A model generated the notes under the pieces. That model saw nothing but the letters and a program-made list of their open reading frames with translations. It searched no databases and had not been told where the DNA came from. From Rana temporaria (taxonomy: Eukaryota > Chordata > Amphibia > Anura > Ranidae), in contig NC_053490.1 of the NCBI RefSeq assembly GCF_905171775.1, forward strand, positions 517,643,854 to 517,707,853: a stretch of 64,000 nt of DNA. The letters run 5' to 3'. The stretch's first letter is position 1. Each line of letters starts with the position of its first letter. Of the stretch, positions 35,801 through 47,800 are shown one piece after another. The translations under genes and the position numbers were made by a program.

Positions 35801-38800
35801 AGAGGCTGCCCGTAAGGGGGGGGGGCAATGTAAGGAAAGGACGGAGTGTCAGGGAAATGTCCGTAGTAGAAGTACTGGCAATCTTGCCAGTAGAAGAAAT
35901 GGCCATAGAAGAAGTACTGGCAATCTTGCCAGTAGAAGAAATGGCCATAGAAGAAGTACTGGCAATCTTGCCAGTAGATGAAATGGGAGCCATAGGCTCA
36001 TCATGTGACAGGAAGATCCTTCCTGATGCCTATTTAAAGAGAGCTCTGACCATCAGGCAGTGCTGACTGGTCTTCAGCTTGTACCCTGATACCCTGAATC
36101 TTGCTGTTACCTTGCTGATCTCCTGTTGCTGAACCCGGCTTGCCCTGACCCCGTTCCTGAACTCTGTTATTCCCTGACTACTGGTTTCTGATCCTGGCTA
36201 TTCATCTGACGCTGCTACCGCCTGCTGCTTGGTACCTCGCCTTCCACTTGACCCGGCTTTCTGTATGACCCTGCATCTGCTTCCTGTGCTGAGCCCTGGC
36301 AACCCCCCAGTGTCTGCGACTTGCTCCTGCGACTTCCTGCGACTTCCTGCTACAAGTCTTCCAGGAACTACACCTCATCTGATATCCAGTGTCGCTGCTC
36401 CCGCGGAGTGCCTCCTACTCATCCCGGCTCGCACCTCCCGCTACTGCTGTCGGAGTCTTCATCTGCAGGCACTCGTGTTCCTCCTGTCCCTCGGTGTCCT
36501 CTGTTTCATCTCCAGCGGTGCCAGGGCAGGACATACAAGAGAGGCCGACCTTGTCATCTCAGTCTCCCATCAGGTACGTGACACGTGCCATGCATGGCCC
36601 ACGTCCTGAACTTGGTCGTGCAGCGATTCGTTGCCAAATACCCTGGGGTCCAGGACGTCTTGCAGCAGGCCCGGAAAATCTTGGCCCATTTCAGAAGATC
36701 TTACACGGCCATGGCTCGCCTTGCTGACATTCAGCGGCGACACAACCTGCCCGTCAGACATCTTTCTTGTGACTGCCCGACGCGATGGAATTCAACATTG
36801 TATATGCTTGATAGGCTGCTCCAGCAGAAATGTGCAGTTAACGACTACCTGTACGAACTCTGCGGCAGGACAGGTTCTGGGGAGCTTGGTTTTTTTTGCA
36901 CTGCACCAGTGGCTGCTCATGCGCGACTCATGCAGACTTCTGCGGCCATTTGATGAGATCACCAAACTGGTCAATCGCAGCCAGGGCGCCATCAGTGACA
37001 TCGTACCTTACGCCTTCTTTCTGGAGCGTGCATTGCCTCGTGTCATTGATCGAGCCATCGAGGAGCAGGAAGATGAGGAATTTGTAATGCTGGATGAATT
37101 CCCAGGGGGGGCTACTCTACCTGAGACAAGTCAACAACGGGAGTCTGAAGAGGAGTCAGAGGAGGATGATGCCGGGGCGGAGGAGGAGGAGCAAGAAGAG
37201 CATGCGTTAAACCTTTCTGGGATCCCTGGTGTTGTCCGTGGATGGGGGGAGAAGAACAAGGACGACATTATCCTGGATGATGAGCAGGAGCCAGGCCAGT
37301 ACAGCGCTTCCAGTTTAGTGCAAATGGGGACCTTCATGCTTTAAGAGGGACCCCATATAAAACGCATAAAGGGCAAGGACCAGTACTGGGTGGCAACGTA
37401 CTTAGACCCCCGGTACAAACAAAACATGGCGGAAATGTTACCAGCATCAAAGAGGGCTATCAGAATGCAGCACTTCCAGGCCTTGCTTCGAGAAATGCTG
37501 CATTCTGCTTTTGCGTCCACTGGCAGAGGAATTTCCACTCACAGAGAAACAGTTTCGGGTACCAACAGCGCCTGCAAGAAGAGGGCGGTTTGAAGATGTC
37601 TTAGTCACTAATGATATGACATCATTCTTTCAGCCGACCCATCGACAGCTGTCCTCCGGATCCAGCACCAGGGAACGCCTAGACCGACAGGTGTCCGACT
37701 ACATCAAGTTAACGGCCGATGTGGACGCACTGAGAAGTGATGAACCCCAGGACTACTGGGTGGGCAGGCTTGACCTCTGGCCAGAGCTTGCACAATTTGC
37801 AATGGAACTGTTGGCTTTCCCCTCATCCAGTGTCCTGTCCGAGGTTCAGAACAGCAGGGGGGGTCATGACCGATAAGCGCACTCACCTAGCTCACAACAG
37901 TGTTGACTACCTCACATTTATAAAAATGAATGAAGCATGGATCTCGGAGGAATTCAACACATGTGACCAGTAGACCATGTTTCATTCAAATTCTGATGAA
38001 CGCCTGTGGGCTAATTTTTTGGGCCTTTACTGGCCGACACTTTATTCTGTATCCGGTGAATGCCTAATGTACCACCAGCCACAGAATACAAAGTTGTTTG
38101 CTGCTCGGTGAACACCTGTGGCCGTGGGCTAATTTTTGGGGCCTGTAATGGCCGACACTTACTTCTGTGTCCGGTGAATGCCTAATGTACCACCAGCCAC
38201 AGAATACAAAGTTGTATTCTCCTATATTGTAAACGCTCTAAATTTTGCGCAAACCGATCGATAAACGCTTATTGTGATTTCTTTTACCAAAAATAGGTAG
38301 AAGAATAAGTATCGGACTAAACTGAGGAAAAAAAAAGTTTTTTTATATCTTTTTGGGGGATATTTATTATAGCAAAAAGTAGAAAATATTGCATTTTTTT
38401 CAAAATTTTCGCTCTATTTTTGTTTATAACGCAAAAAATAAAAACCGCAGAGGTGATCAAATACTCTATTTGTGGGGAAAAAAGGACGCCAATTTTGTTT
38501 GGGAGCCACATCGCACGACCGCGCAATTGTCAGTTAAAGCGACGCAGTGCCAAATCGCAAAAACTGGCCAGGTCCTTTACCTGCATAAAGGTCCGGGTCT
38601 TAAGTGGTTAAGTGGTTAACATTTTGACAATTCTAGATTCCTTGTCAAAAACCTATTCTAACTGAGTAATTTTGAGTATTTTAGAGTTTAATAAAGTATA
38701 ATAAAATAAGATATAAAGATTTTAAAAAAATCTACAAATAAAGAATTAACAACAAAAATAAAATAAAAAGGAAAAGTAATGAGTGAAATTGTTGTACCTA

Positions 38801-41800
38801 TGTGAAATGTATGTTCCTTGCTAGAGAACATTCTTTTTTATCAGGTTGTTATGGGTAAAGTTCCGCTTTAAGAATCCTTCAATCATTAGGGCCAGGCAGG
38901 CGCTGTTGCCTATAAATATGACAGAAGCTGGGGAGACATTTTTACTTGTTCATTTAAACATGTCTAATTCTGTTTATATAAAACATTTTCCACGCTTGTC
39001 TGGCTAGGCGGCAGGTGAATCACTATATAAATATAACTTGGAGGAACTCAGCAATCATTGAAATTCAGTCTCAAGCAGTGAATCTGCAAACATCCTCTGC
39101 CAGAGAATCTCTCAAGTCTTTGGGTTTTAAATGACAATGATTGATTCTCCATCGGAGAATGTCTGATGATGTCACATTCTCTGCTTTATAAATAGACCTA
39201 TTAGTATTGTTTATATGTGATGACAATAAGACCCTCACATGTCTTAATATTATGTATTATACTCCTCACTGGTGCAATATACACTCACTGGCCACTTTAT
39301 TAGGTACACCTTGCTAGTACCGGGTTGGACCCAGTGGCGCCGCCACTGAAATAACATACATTCATGCATTGCATGAATGTATGTTATTGCTGCCAGCTGC
39401 CGCTCTGATAGGCTTTCAGAGTACAGCCCTCGTCTCCCGGATGCTTGTCCTCGGAACGTACGGGGGGTGCGTTCCTTGAATAAGACTGACGGCCGTCTCA
39501 GACAATCAGGTTCACCGATTCTGGTTATCGGTAACCTGATTGGCTGAAGCGTCACCAAGGCGGGAGAAGACATCGAGGGACGTGGAAGGAGAAAGGTAAG
39601 TGCATTTTACAGGGCACACGGCGACAATGGGCACAGAGGCGACAAAGGGCACAGTGGCGATAAAGGGCACAGTGGCATCAATGGGCACAGTGGCAACAAT
39701 TAAAGGGCACAGTGACATGCACAGTGGCAACAATGGGCACAGTGGCGACAATTAAAGGGCACAGTGGTGACAATTGGCACAGTGGCGACAATTGAGGGGC
39801 ACAGTGGCTGCGTTTGATGGCATGGCACAGTGGTGACAATTGATGGCACAGTGGCTGCGTTTGATGGCATGGCACAGTGACTGCGTTTGATGGCATGGCA
39901 CAGTGGCTGGGTTTGATGGCATGGCACAGTGACTGCGTTTGATGGCATGGCACAGTGGTGCGAATTGATGGCATAGTGACTGCATTTGATGGCATGGCAC
40001 AGTGGTGATAATTGATGGCTCAGTGGCTGCGTTTGATGGCATGGCACAGTGGTGACAATTGATGGCACAGTGGCTGCGTTTGATGGCATGGCACAGTGAC
40101 TGCGTTTGATGGCATGGCACAGTGGTGCGAATTGATGGCATAGTGACTGCATTTGATGGCATGGCACAGTGGTGATAATTGATGGCACAGTGGCTGCGTT
40201 TGATGGCATGGCACAGTGGTGACAATTGATGGCACAGTGGCTGCGTTTGATGACATGGCACAGTGGCTGCGTTTGATGGCATGGCACAGTGGTGACAATT
40301 GAGCACCAGCCGCCACTGGTTGGACCTCCTTTTGCCTTCATTCTTGGTGGCATAGATCCAACAAGGTGTTGGAAATGTTCTTCAGAGATGTTGCTTCATA
40401 GTGACATGATAGCATCACGCAGTTGCTGCAGATTTGTTGGCTCCATATCCATGATGCCAACCACCCGTTCCACCACATCCCAAAGGGTCTCTATTGGATG
40501 AGATTTGGTGACTGTGGAGGCCATTGGAGTACAGTGACCTCATTGTCCAGTGGTGAGATGATTGGATCTTTGTGACATGGTACATTATCCTACTGAAAGG
40601 AGCCATCAGAAGATGGGGACACTGTAGTCATAAAGGGATGGACATGGTCAGCAACAATACTCAGGTAGTCCGTGGTGTATAAACGATGCACAGTTGGCAC
40701 TAAGGGGCCCAAAGTCTACCAAGAAAATATCCCCCGCACCATTACACCACCACCAGCCTGAACCATTGATACAAGGCAGGATGGATCCATGATTTCATGT
40801 TGTTTACACCAAATTCTGACCCGACCATTGGAATGTCACAGCTGAAATCGAGACCAGGCAACGTTTTTCCAATCTTCTATTGTCCAATGTTGGTGATTCT
40901 GTGAGAATTGTAGCCTCAGTTACCTAATCTTATTTGACAGGAGTGGCACCCGGTGTGGTCTTCTGCTGCTGCGTTCAAGGTTTGATGTGTTGTACATTCA
41001 GAGATGGTATTCTGCATACCTTGGATGTAATGAGTGCTTATTTGAGTTACAGTTGCCTTTCTATCATCTCAAACCAGTCTGTCCATTCTCCTCTGACATC
41101 AACAAGGCATTTTCCTGCACACAACTGCCACTCACTGGATATTTTCTCTTTTTCTGACCAATCTCTGTAAACCCGAGAGATGGCTCTGTGTGAAATCCCA
41201 GTAGATCAGCAGTTTTTGAAATACTCAGACCAGCCCATCTGGCACCAACAACCATGCCACATTCAAAGCCACATAAATCCCCTTTCTTCCCCATTCTGAT
41301 GCTCGGCTTGAACTTCAGCAAGTCCTCTTCACCACGTCTAGATGTCAAAATGCATTGAGTTGCTGCTATGTGATTGGCTGATTAGCAATTTGTGTTACCG
41401 ATTGAACAGAGTGAAATTGAGTGTAAAGCCACTTTTTTTATTAAGATAACGCAAGGAAAGGTGAGTTCATTAATTTTGGTGAGAGAAATTACCAGGAAAT
41501 CAAAAATAAATAGAGAGGCATGTTAATATTGGAAACATTCTTTGTATCATCCACAACCAATTATTTGTAAAGCCCTTGTTAGGTAGAGGGGGGAGGGGGG
41601 TCCCAAGGACTTGGGGACATTTGTGACATGCTGCAATGGTACAATTTGAGGGTGGGCAGATGTCCCTGGTTAATACTAAATTGGAGCTAGTCTTTTTGGA
41701 TTCTGATCACACTAATTTAGTCTCTAGGTATTCTGTGGCCTTAAATTACAACTAAAGGCAAAACATTATCTTCGGTTTTGTATAGAGTGGAGATGGATTA

Positions 41801-44800
41801 GAACACCGGTGGCAGATGCAAAACCTGCTGGCGTGGAGGTGAAAGTCTTCTGATTTGGACGGAGAAAAATGCAGTCGAAGCTGAAGGGCCGGGTCCCTGG
41901 CCTTCTGGCCTGGATTTTGTGGTGCCTGCCCCGGTCAGTTGTTCGGGAGAGAACACTAGCTCCTCCTTTCCACCGGGGGAGCAGTTAGTATTTCCCGAAT
42001 GTGATTAGTAGGGAGGCATGGGAGTAGCGGGAGTAGCCTGTTGGCGTGGGCTCTCCCCAATCTCTCAGAGCTCCTACCTTCCTGGCTGGTATGGGTGCTG
42101 CTGGTCCGGGCTGTGGGTCAGGGTCGGTTAAATAAAGCCTATGGTGATGTGCCCCTAGAGTGGGCACTTCGAGTTTGGCACCTAGGTCACGTCACCATAT
42201 ACACTTTTTTCCCACCTGCCTCTAGGGCTCACTCTTTATGTGTGTGCACATTTTTTCTGCACCGGGTGGAGTTTTTTGGGTGTGTTTTGCACGCCATAGG
42301 CTTTTCAATAGAAAAAAATGTCAGGTTTTATTGCTGTCTGTGCCCCTATTAGTGAGATTCATTCTCTCTAGTTGTCCTGTTTACTGTGACAGACCCAACC
42401 AGGACAGGGGCTTTTAGAGAGGACTAGAGCAAGCCTCCTACCCACTGATTATGGCCTAATAATGGACAACCACTTTCTGAACGTTGAGAGCGAGGCTTGG
42501 ACTACTTCTCTGAATAAGGACCATAGAACCTCCCTTCTGGAATGGATGTACAGCAGGGGTGCCCAACCAGTGGCCCGCGGCGCCCTCTGATGTGGCCCGT
42601 GACCTCCTGCTCTGGAAGTGCACCACACCTGCAGGATATATAATAGAAGTCTATGGCAAAGTGCAACCAACCCGCAGGAAAGCCACAGGTGCACTGGGTT
42701 ACACCCTCGGTGTAGGGATACTGCAGTGCGTCAGTGTGAAAGCAGCCTTAGGCCCCCTTGACACGATCAGTCTCACCCAATTGGACCCTTCGTTCACCTC
42801 TATTGAGTCACTGTTGTAAACAGTCTTGTGGCAGTTTACACACACCTACCTCTAATTCGAGCCACAAAAAAAAAGGAGGGAGATCCATCCCCTTCCATCT
42901 TGGAAGATCGGATTGGAGGGCCAATAGAGTAGAGTGGGCCCCTGTCTGCTCTGCATATGCAGAGTGGACATGGGCCTGTCATCTACCCATACCGCTCATT
43001 GTGGCCCGCGACCGGTGACCAAGACGCTTAAGTGACCCCCGCTCTTCAGAAGGTTGGGCACCCCTGTTGTATAGGTTAATGCACTTCCTCTCACCTGCAA
43101 TATAGTGAAACGCAAATCACAGAGCATATGCTCCATGCATTGCATTAAAAAGGACCTACATGTTTGTGCTTTGACCCATTCAAAATGCATGGTGTGACTA
43201 CTGGGCCCATACTGTGGCTGAGCTATATACCCTGCATGTTCTCAACCCTTATGTGAATAAGGTCATGTGCTGCATCATCAATATAAGTCATTCCCACTTA
43301 GATGTGGGAAATTTTGGGTTTGTTCAGTAAGTGGGTGTCTTAATAATAATCTGGATGCAATTTTAATATAATGGGGGGGGGGGCAGTCTAGAATTCATTT
43401 TGTCAGTGTCTTCTGTGTAATAACAAAACAATTGACCAAAATCTCAAGAATCATTTTTTTATTTGTAAAGTGCAAGCAAGTTGTACAAAAAGCTACATTA
43501 AAGAAAAATTACATCTTGTAAATTGGCCACATTTCCAGAAATATTGATTCAACCAAAGTGGTGCAAGTACAAGTAGTGTTTATGATGTTTTTCCACTCGA
43601 AAATATGTAACTCATTTAAAGCCAGACTCATTTTTAAAGGGCATGAAGGGAAGGAACCTTGGTCATGTTATCACTGCTGTCTAATAGGTAGATTCAGGTA
43701 GAGTTAGGCCGACTTATCAGTAGATAAGTCGACCTAAGTCAGAATCTACGCCGACTTATGTTTAAGCGTATGCTCAAACAGAGATACGCTTAAACATAAC
43801 TAAGATAGGACGGCTTGCGCCGTCCTATCTTAGGTTGCAATTTTTCGGATGGCCGCTAGGTGGCGCTTCCATTGCGGTCGGCGTAGAATATGTAAATGAG
43901 TTGATACGCCGATTCACGAACGTACGTGCAGTAGTTTTACGCCGCTTCCGTAAGGCATTAGCAGGCCTAAAGTTATTCCAGTTAGGTGGAATAACAATGT
44001 TAAAGTATGGCCGCCGTTCCCGCCGCGAGATTCGAATTTTTTACGTCATTTACGTAAGTCGTCCGCGAATCGGGATTTACGTTGTTTACGTCCACGTCGA
44101 AATCAATAGGCCCGTGCGGCGTACGTAGCCGCAATGCACACTGGGAAATGTAGGCACCCGGCGCATGCGCAGTTTAGAAAAGACGTAAAAAACTTGAGGT
44201 CAAGCCTCATTAACATTAAACACGCCCCCCCCCAACACATTTGAATTAGGCGCCCTTATGCCTGCCCGCTTTAGGCTACGCCGCCGTATATTAGCAGGCA
44301 AGTATATTGAGAATCATTACTAGCCTAGCTAATTTACAGGGGGGTAGCCTAAACACGCTAAGCTACGCCGCCGTAACTTTATTCCAATGTACCTGAATCT
44401 ACCTATAAGTCCACATTTAAGAGATTTTTCCTTACTTCCTGTCCAGATCCAAGAAATGGGTCTCAGATAGAACATATAGGGGACATATACAGCATTTAGG
44501 GGACATATACAGCATTTGAAAACCAACAGAAGTTCTATCCATTCTCCACATTGTCCCATAAAAACAAAATTGGTTGACTGAAATTGGCTTTAATCTTGTA
44601 AACATTTCTCTATGGGTAAACTTTCAACCAGGACATTTTGGGATCTGAAGTAGAAAAGACTGCCAAAGTCTACAATTTTACCAAAGATCACTAATAGGAA
44701 ATTCATTTGAAAAAGATCCATCACAATGTTAAGGGTGGTCTTTTTCTGTCCCCCATTCTACACCTACTATGACACATAGTTGAAGATTAAACTCCAGTCA

Positions 44801-47800
44801 TTCTCAACCAAGGTGACTAAGCCATGACTAAGCACTGATTACTGTGAAACGCGTCGGCTGTCCCCTTTCTGACTGTATTCTGTGATGAATTTCCATTGAT
44901 TTTACAAATAAAGACAACTTTTGAAGTTCCTTTGGAGTGCGGCTGTCCATCCCTCCTGAAAATCCTACAAGGTTGCGAAAGGGTTCCTTGAGCTGCGGCC
45001 ATCTGGCCTCCCATTTGATGGTCCCTGCATAGTTCTGGGACCAACACCACTTGGCAGAGCCAGCTGTATGACATCAGTGATCTCTTTAGCTGTCTGTTAA
45101 AGCGGAGGTTCACCCTAATTTAAAGTCAACGTTAATCACAGGGGATCAGTGTCTATATTTCAAATTCGCTGTCATAACATTTTTAAATCAATTCCATACC
45201 TTGTTTTGTCGTTTCTGAACCAGGCACTTCCTGGTTGAGCTCCCGCGGGGGTGGGCGTGTCGCTTTAGCTGCGATCGCCCCAGTGATTCCTGGGGCGAGT
45301 TTGCAATGTCTCCTGGGAGCACAGCCCAGGAGACGATTCAGATGCTAATAAGAGGTGCCTGTCGTCACAACGGGGCGTGAACTTTTTATTACGTCGGCCG
45401 TTGTGATGGCAACGAAGAAGTGTTGACGGCGCTGCTCGCCGTCAACACAGCTAATGCGCCCGCTTCCCGGAAGCATTTGTTTGTGGGCTTCACGCTGCCC
45501 ACAAGCAAAATGGAAACGGGCAGCATAACATTTTATGAATACACATTTGATGTAGGCGGAGAATGCGGGGCAGTAGAGAACTTAAATATGTGAGTACTAT
45601 CTTTTGAAGATTAAAAGAGTTTAATGAACCAAAAATAAATAAAACGTCCGGACCGCGGAACCCCCGCTTTAAGTTGATGCTCTTCAGCACTGTAGGGGGA
45701 GCATTCTTCTTACGTACTAAGGGACATTCTTTCTACTATCATTATGAATTGGTTTTAGCAGTGGTTTCCAGAGACCTGAACATTAATTTTCTTTGTGGCA
45801 AGAAGGTTGAAAAAAGCTGAAAAAGTATGAAGATGATAAAAGGTGCGGACATACAGGTGGCAGATTTCCTTCAGCGAATTGTTCAGGATTAAAGGACGCA
45901 TTCTGGATAAAAAAAAAAAAGGATATATTAGTAAACAAATAATAAAATGCTCATAATCATCAAATTTTTAAAAAGAGCTTTGCTTTGCTCTGCTTGAGGT
46001 TGGTGGGGGAACTTGAATGGTCTGCACCTCAACCCAATAGAACACCTTTCGGATGAATGAGGCCCTGTACACACGATCAGTCCAAACTGATGAAAACGGA
46101 CTGAGGTTCAGTTTCATCGGTCCAAACCTACCGTGTGTATGGCCCATCAGACTTTTGTCCTTCAGTCCAAAGTTTTAGAACTTGCTTTAAAATCGGACTG
46201 ATGGACTGACTGATGACCGATCGGTCAAAACCGATGGTTAGTACGCAAAAGCATCGGTTCAAAACCCGCGCATGTTCAGAATCAAGTCGACGCATGCTTG
46301 GAAGCATTGAACTTCGTTTTTTTCAGCACGTCGTTGTGTTTTACGTCACCGCGTTGGACTCGATCGGATTTTGAACTGATGGTGTTTAGGCACATCAGAC
46401 CATCAGACCATCAGTCCGTTTTCATCAGTTTGGACTGATCGTGTGTACAAGGCCTCAGGCCTTGTACACACGGTCGGACCAAACCTATGAGAATGGTCCG
46501 ACGGACCGTTTTCATCGGTTCACCGCTGAAGTGGCCTGATGGTCTGATGTGTGTAGACACCATCGTTCCAAAAACCGATCGGGTCAGAACGCGGTGACGT
46601 CAAACACACAACGTGCTGAATAAAACGAAGTTCAATGCTTCCAAAATCGACTTGATTCTGAGCATGCGCGGGTTTTGAACCAATGCTTTCTGTACTAACC
46701 ATCGGTTTGGACCAATCGGGCAGCGGTCCATCGGTTTGGTTTTGAAGCATGTTTTAACATTTTTGGACCGAAGGAAAACAGACCGATGGGCTATACACAC
46801 GGTCAGTTTGGACCGATGAAACTGAACCTCGGTCCATTCTCATCGGTTTTGTCCGACCGTATGTACGGGGCCTCAGAGTGGAGACTGCAAGCCTTCTTGT
46901 CCAACATCAGTGCCTGACCTCACAAATACACTTTTGAAAGAATGGTCAAACATTTTCTATTGACCTAAAGCTTGTGGACGGCCTTCCCAGAAGAGTTGAC
47001 GCTGTTATAGCTGCAAAGGGTGGACCAACTCAATATTGAACCCTACAGACTAATGCCGCGTACACGCGCTTGTAATTTCCGACAACAAATGTTCGATGGG
47101 AGCTTTTGGTCGGAAACTCTGACCGTGTGTATGCTCCATCGGACATTAGTTGTCGGAATTTCCGACAACAAAAATTTGAGAGCTGGTTCTCAAATTTTCC
47201 GACAACAAAATCCGTTTTTGTAAATTTCGATCATGTGTGGACAATTCCGACACACAAAATTCCACGCATGCTCTGAATCAAGTACGAGACGGAAGCGCTC
47301 GGTCTGGTAAAAGTAGCGTTCGTAATGGAGATAGCACATTCGTCACGCTGTAACGGACTGAAAAGCATGAGGCTGAAAAGCGTGAATCCTCTCTCACCAA
47401 ACTTCTACTAACACGACTGGTATTGAACTTCCCCTTTCTAGTGTCGTTGTATGTGTTGTACGTCACCGCGTTCTTGACGTTCAGAATTTTCAACATTTGT
47501 GTGACCGTGTGTATGCAAGACAAGAGTCAACATCCGTCGGAAATGTATCCACGGTTTTGTTGTCGAAATGTCCAATCGTCTGTATGCGGCATTAGACTGG
47601 GATGCCATTAAAGTTTGTGTGCGTGTAAAGGCAGGTGTCCCAATACTTTTGGTAATATATAGCCGGATTCACAAAGACTTACGCCGACGTATCTTTATAT
47701 ACGCCGCGTAAGTCCATGGATGCGCCGTCGTATCTATGCGCCTTATTCTTGTAATAAGATACGCCTGAATTCTGGCTCCATCCGACCTACGTAAGTCTCC

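Larger units (their letters stand above)
30729..36583 (+). mobile_element. Ty3/Gypsy chromodomain LTR retrotransposon, nearly complete
   Basis: Two LTRs (30729-31490 and 35829-36583) start TGTAAGG and end TGACA. The 5-bp target duplication CGTGC lies at 30724-30728 and 36584-36588. A polypurine tract (about 35814-35827) precedes the 3' LTR. One long gag-pol frame lies inside. I count about ten substitutions and one 7-bp indel between LTRs, roughly 1.3% divergence, so the insertion is recent relative to its surroundings. It is inserted in the hAT transposase pseudogene. No clear tRNA primer-binding site was recognised. Confidence 0.95.
29041..37975 (+). pseudogene. hAT transposase gene split by two later insertions
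   Basis: Pieces at about 29079-29206, 30266-30723 and 36589-37975 form one hAT (ZBED-like) transposase. SQKGIPELYGHVQQQV leads across the first insertion in frame into IHLTTDTWSSKHGQERYITF, the start of the catalytic fold. The next pieces are VGKVVCDNGSNL, CMAHVLNLVVQ and CPTRWNSTLYMLDRLLQQK. An acidic stretch follows, then TYLDPRYKQNMAEM. The C-terminal dimerisation motif (DYWVGRLDLWPELAQFAMEL...PSSSVLSE) comes next, ending near LTFIKMNEAWI. Frame changes near 30700, 36950, 37340 and 37850 show it was decaying independently of the insertions. The BED zinc finger was not seen. Confidence 0.85.

Noticed and set aside
36631..37344. 237-codon ORF with an acidic tail as a host regulatory protein
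   Set aside because: It is the continuation of the hAT transposase pseudogene; the acidic tract sits between known hAT motifs.
39700..40353. 217- and 184-codon minus-strand ORFs (CHAIKRSHCAMPSN repeats)
   Set aside because: Minisatellite translation inside a hAT MITE that itself interrupts a Tc1 element.
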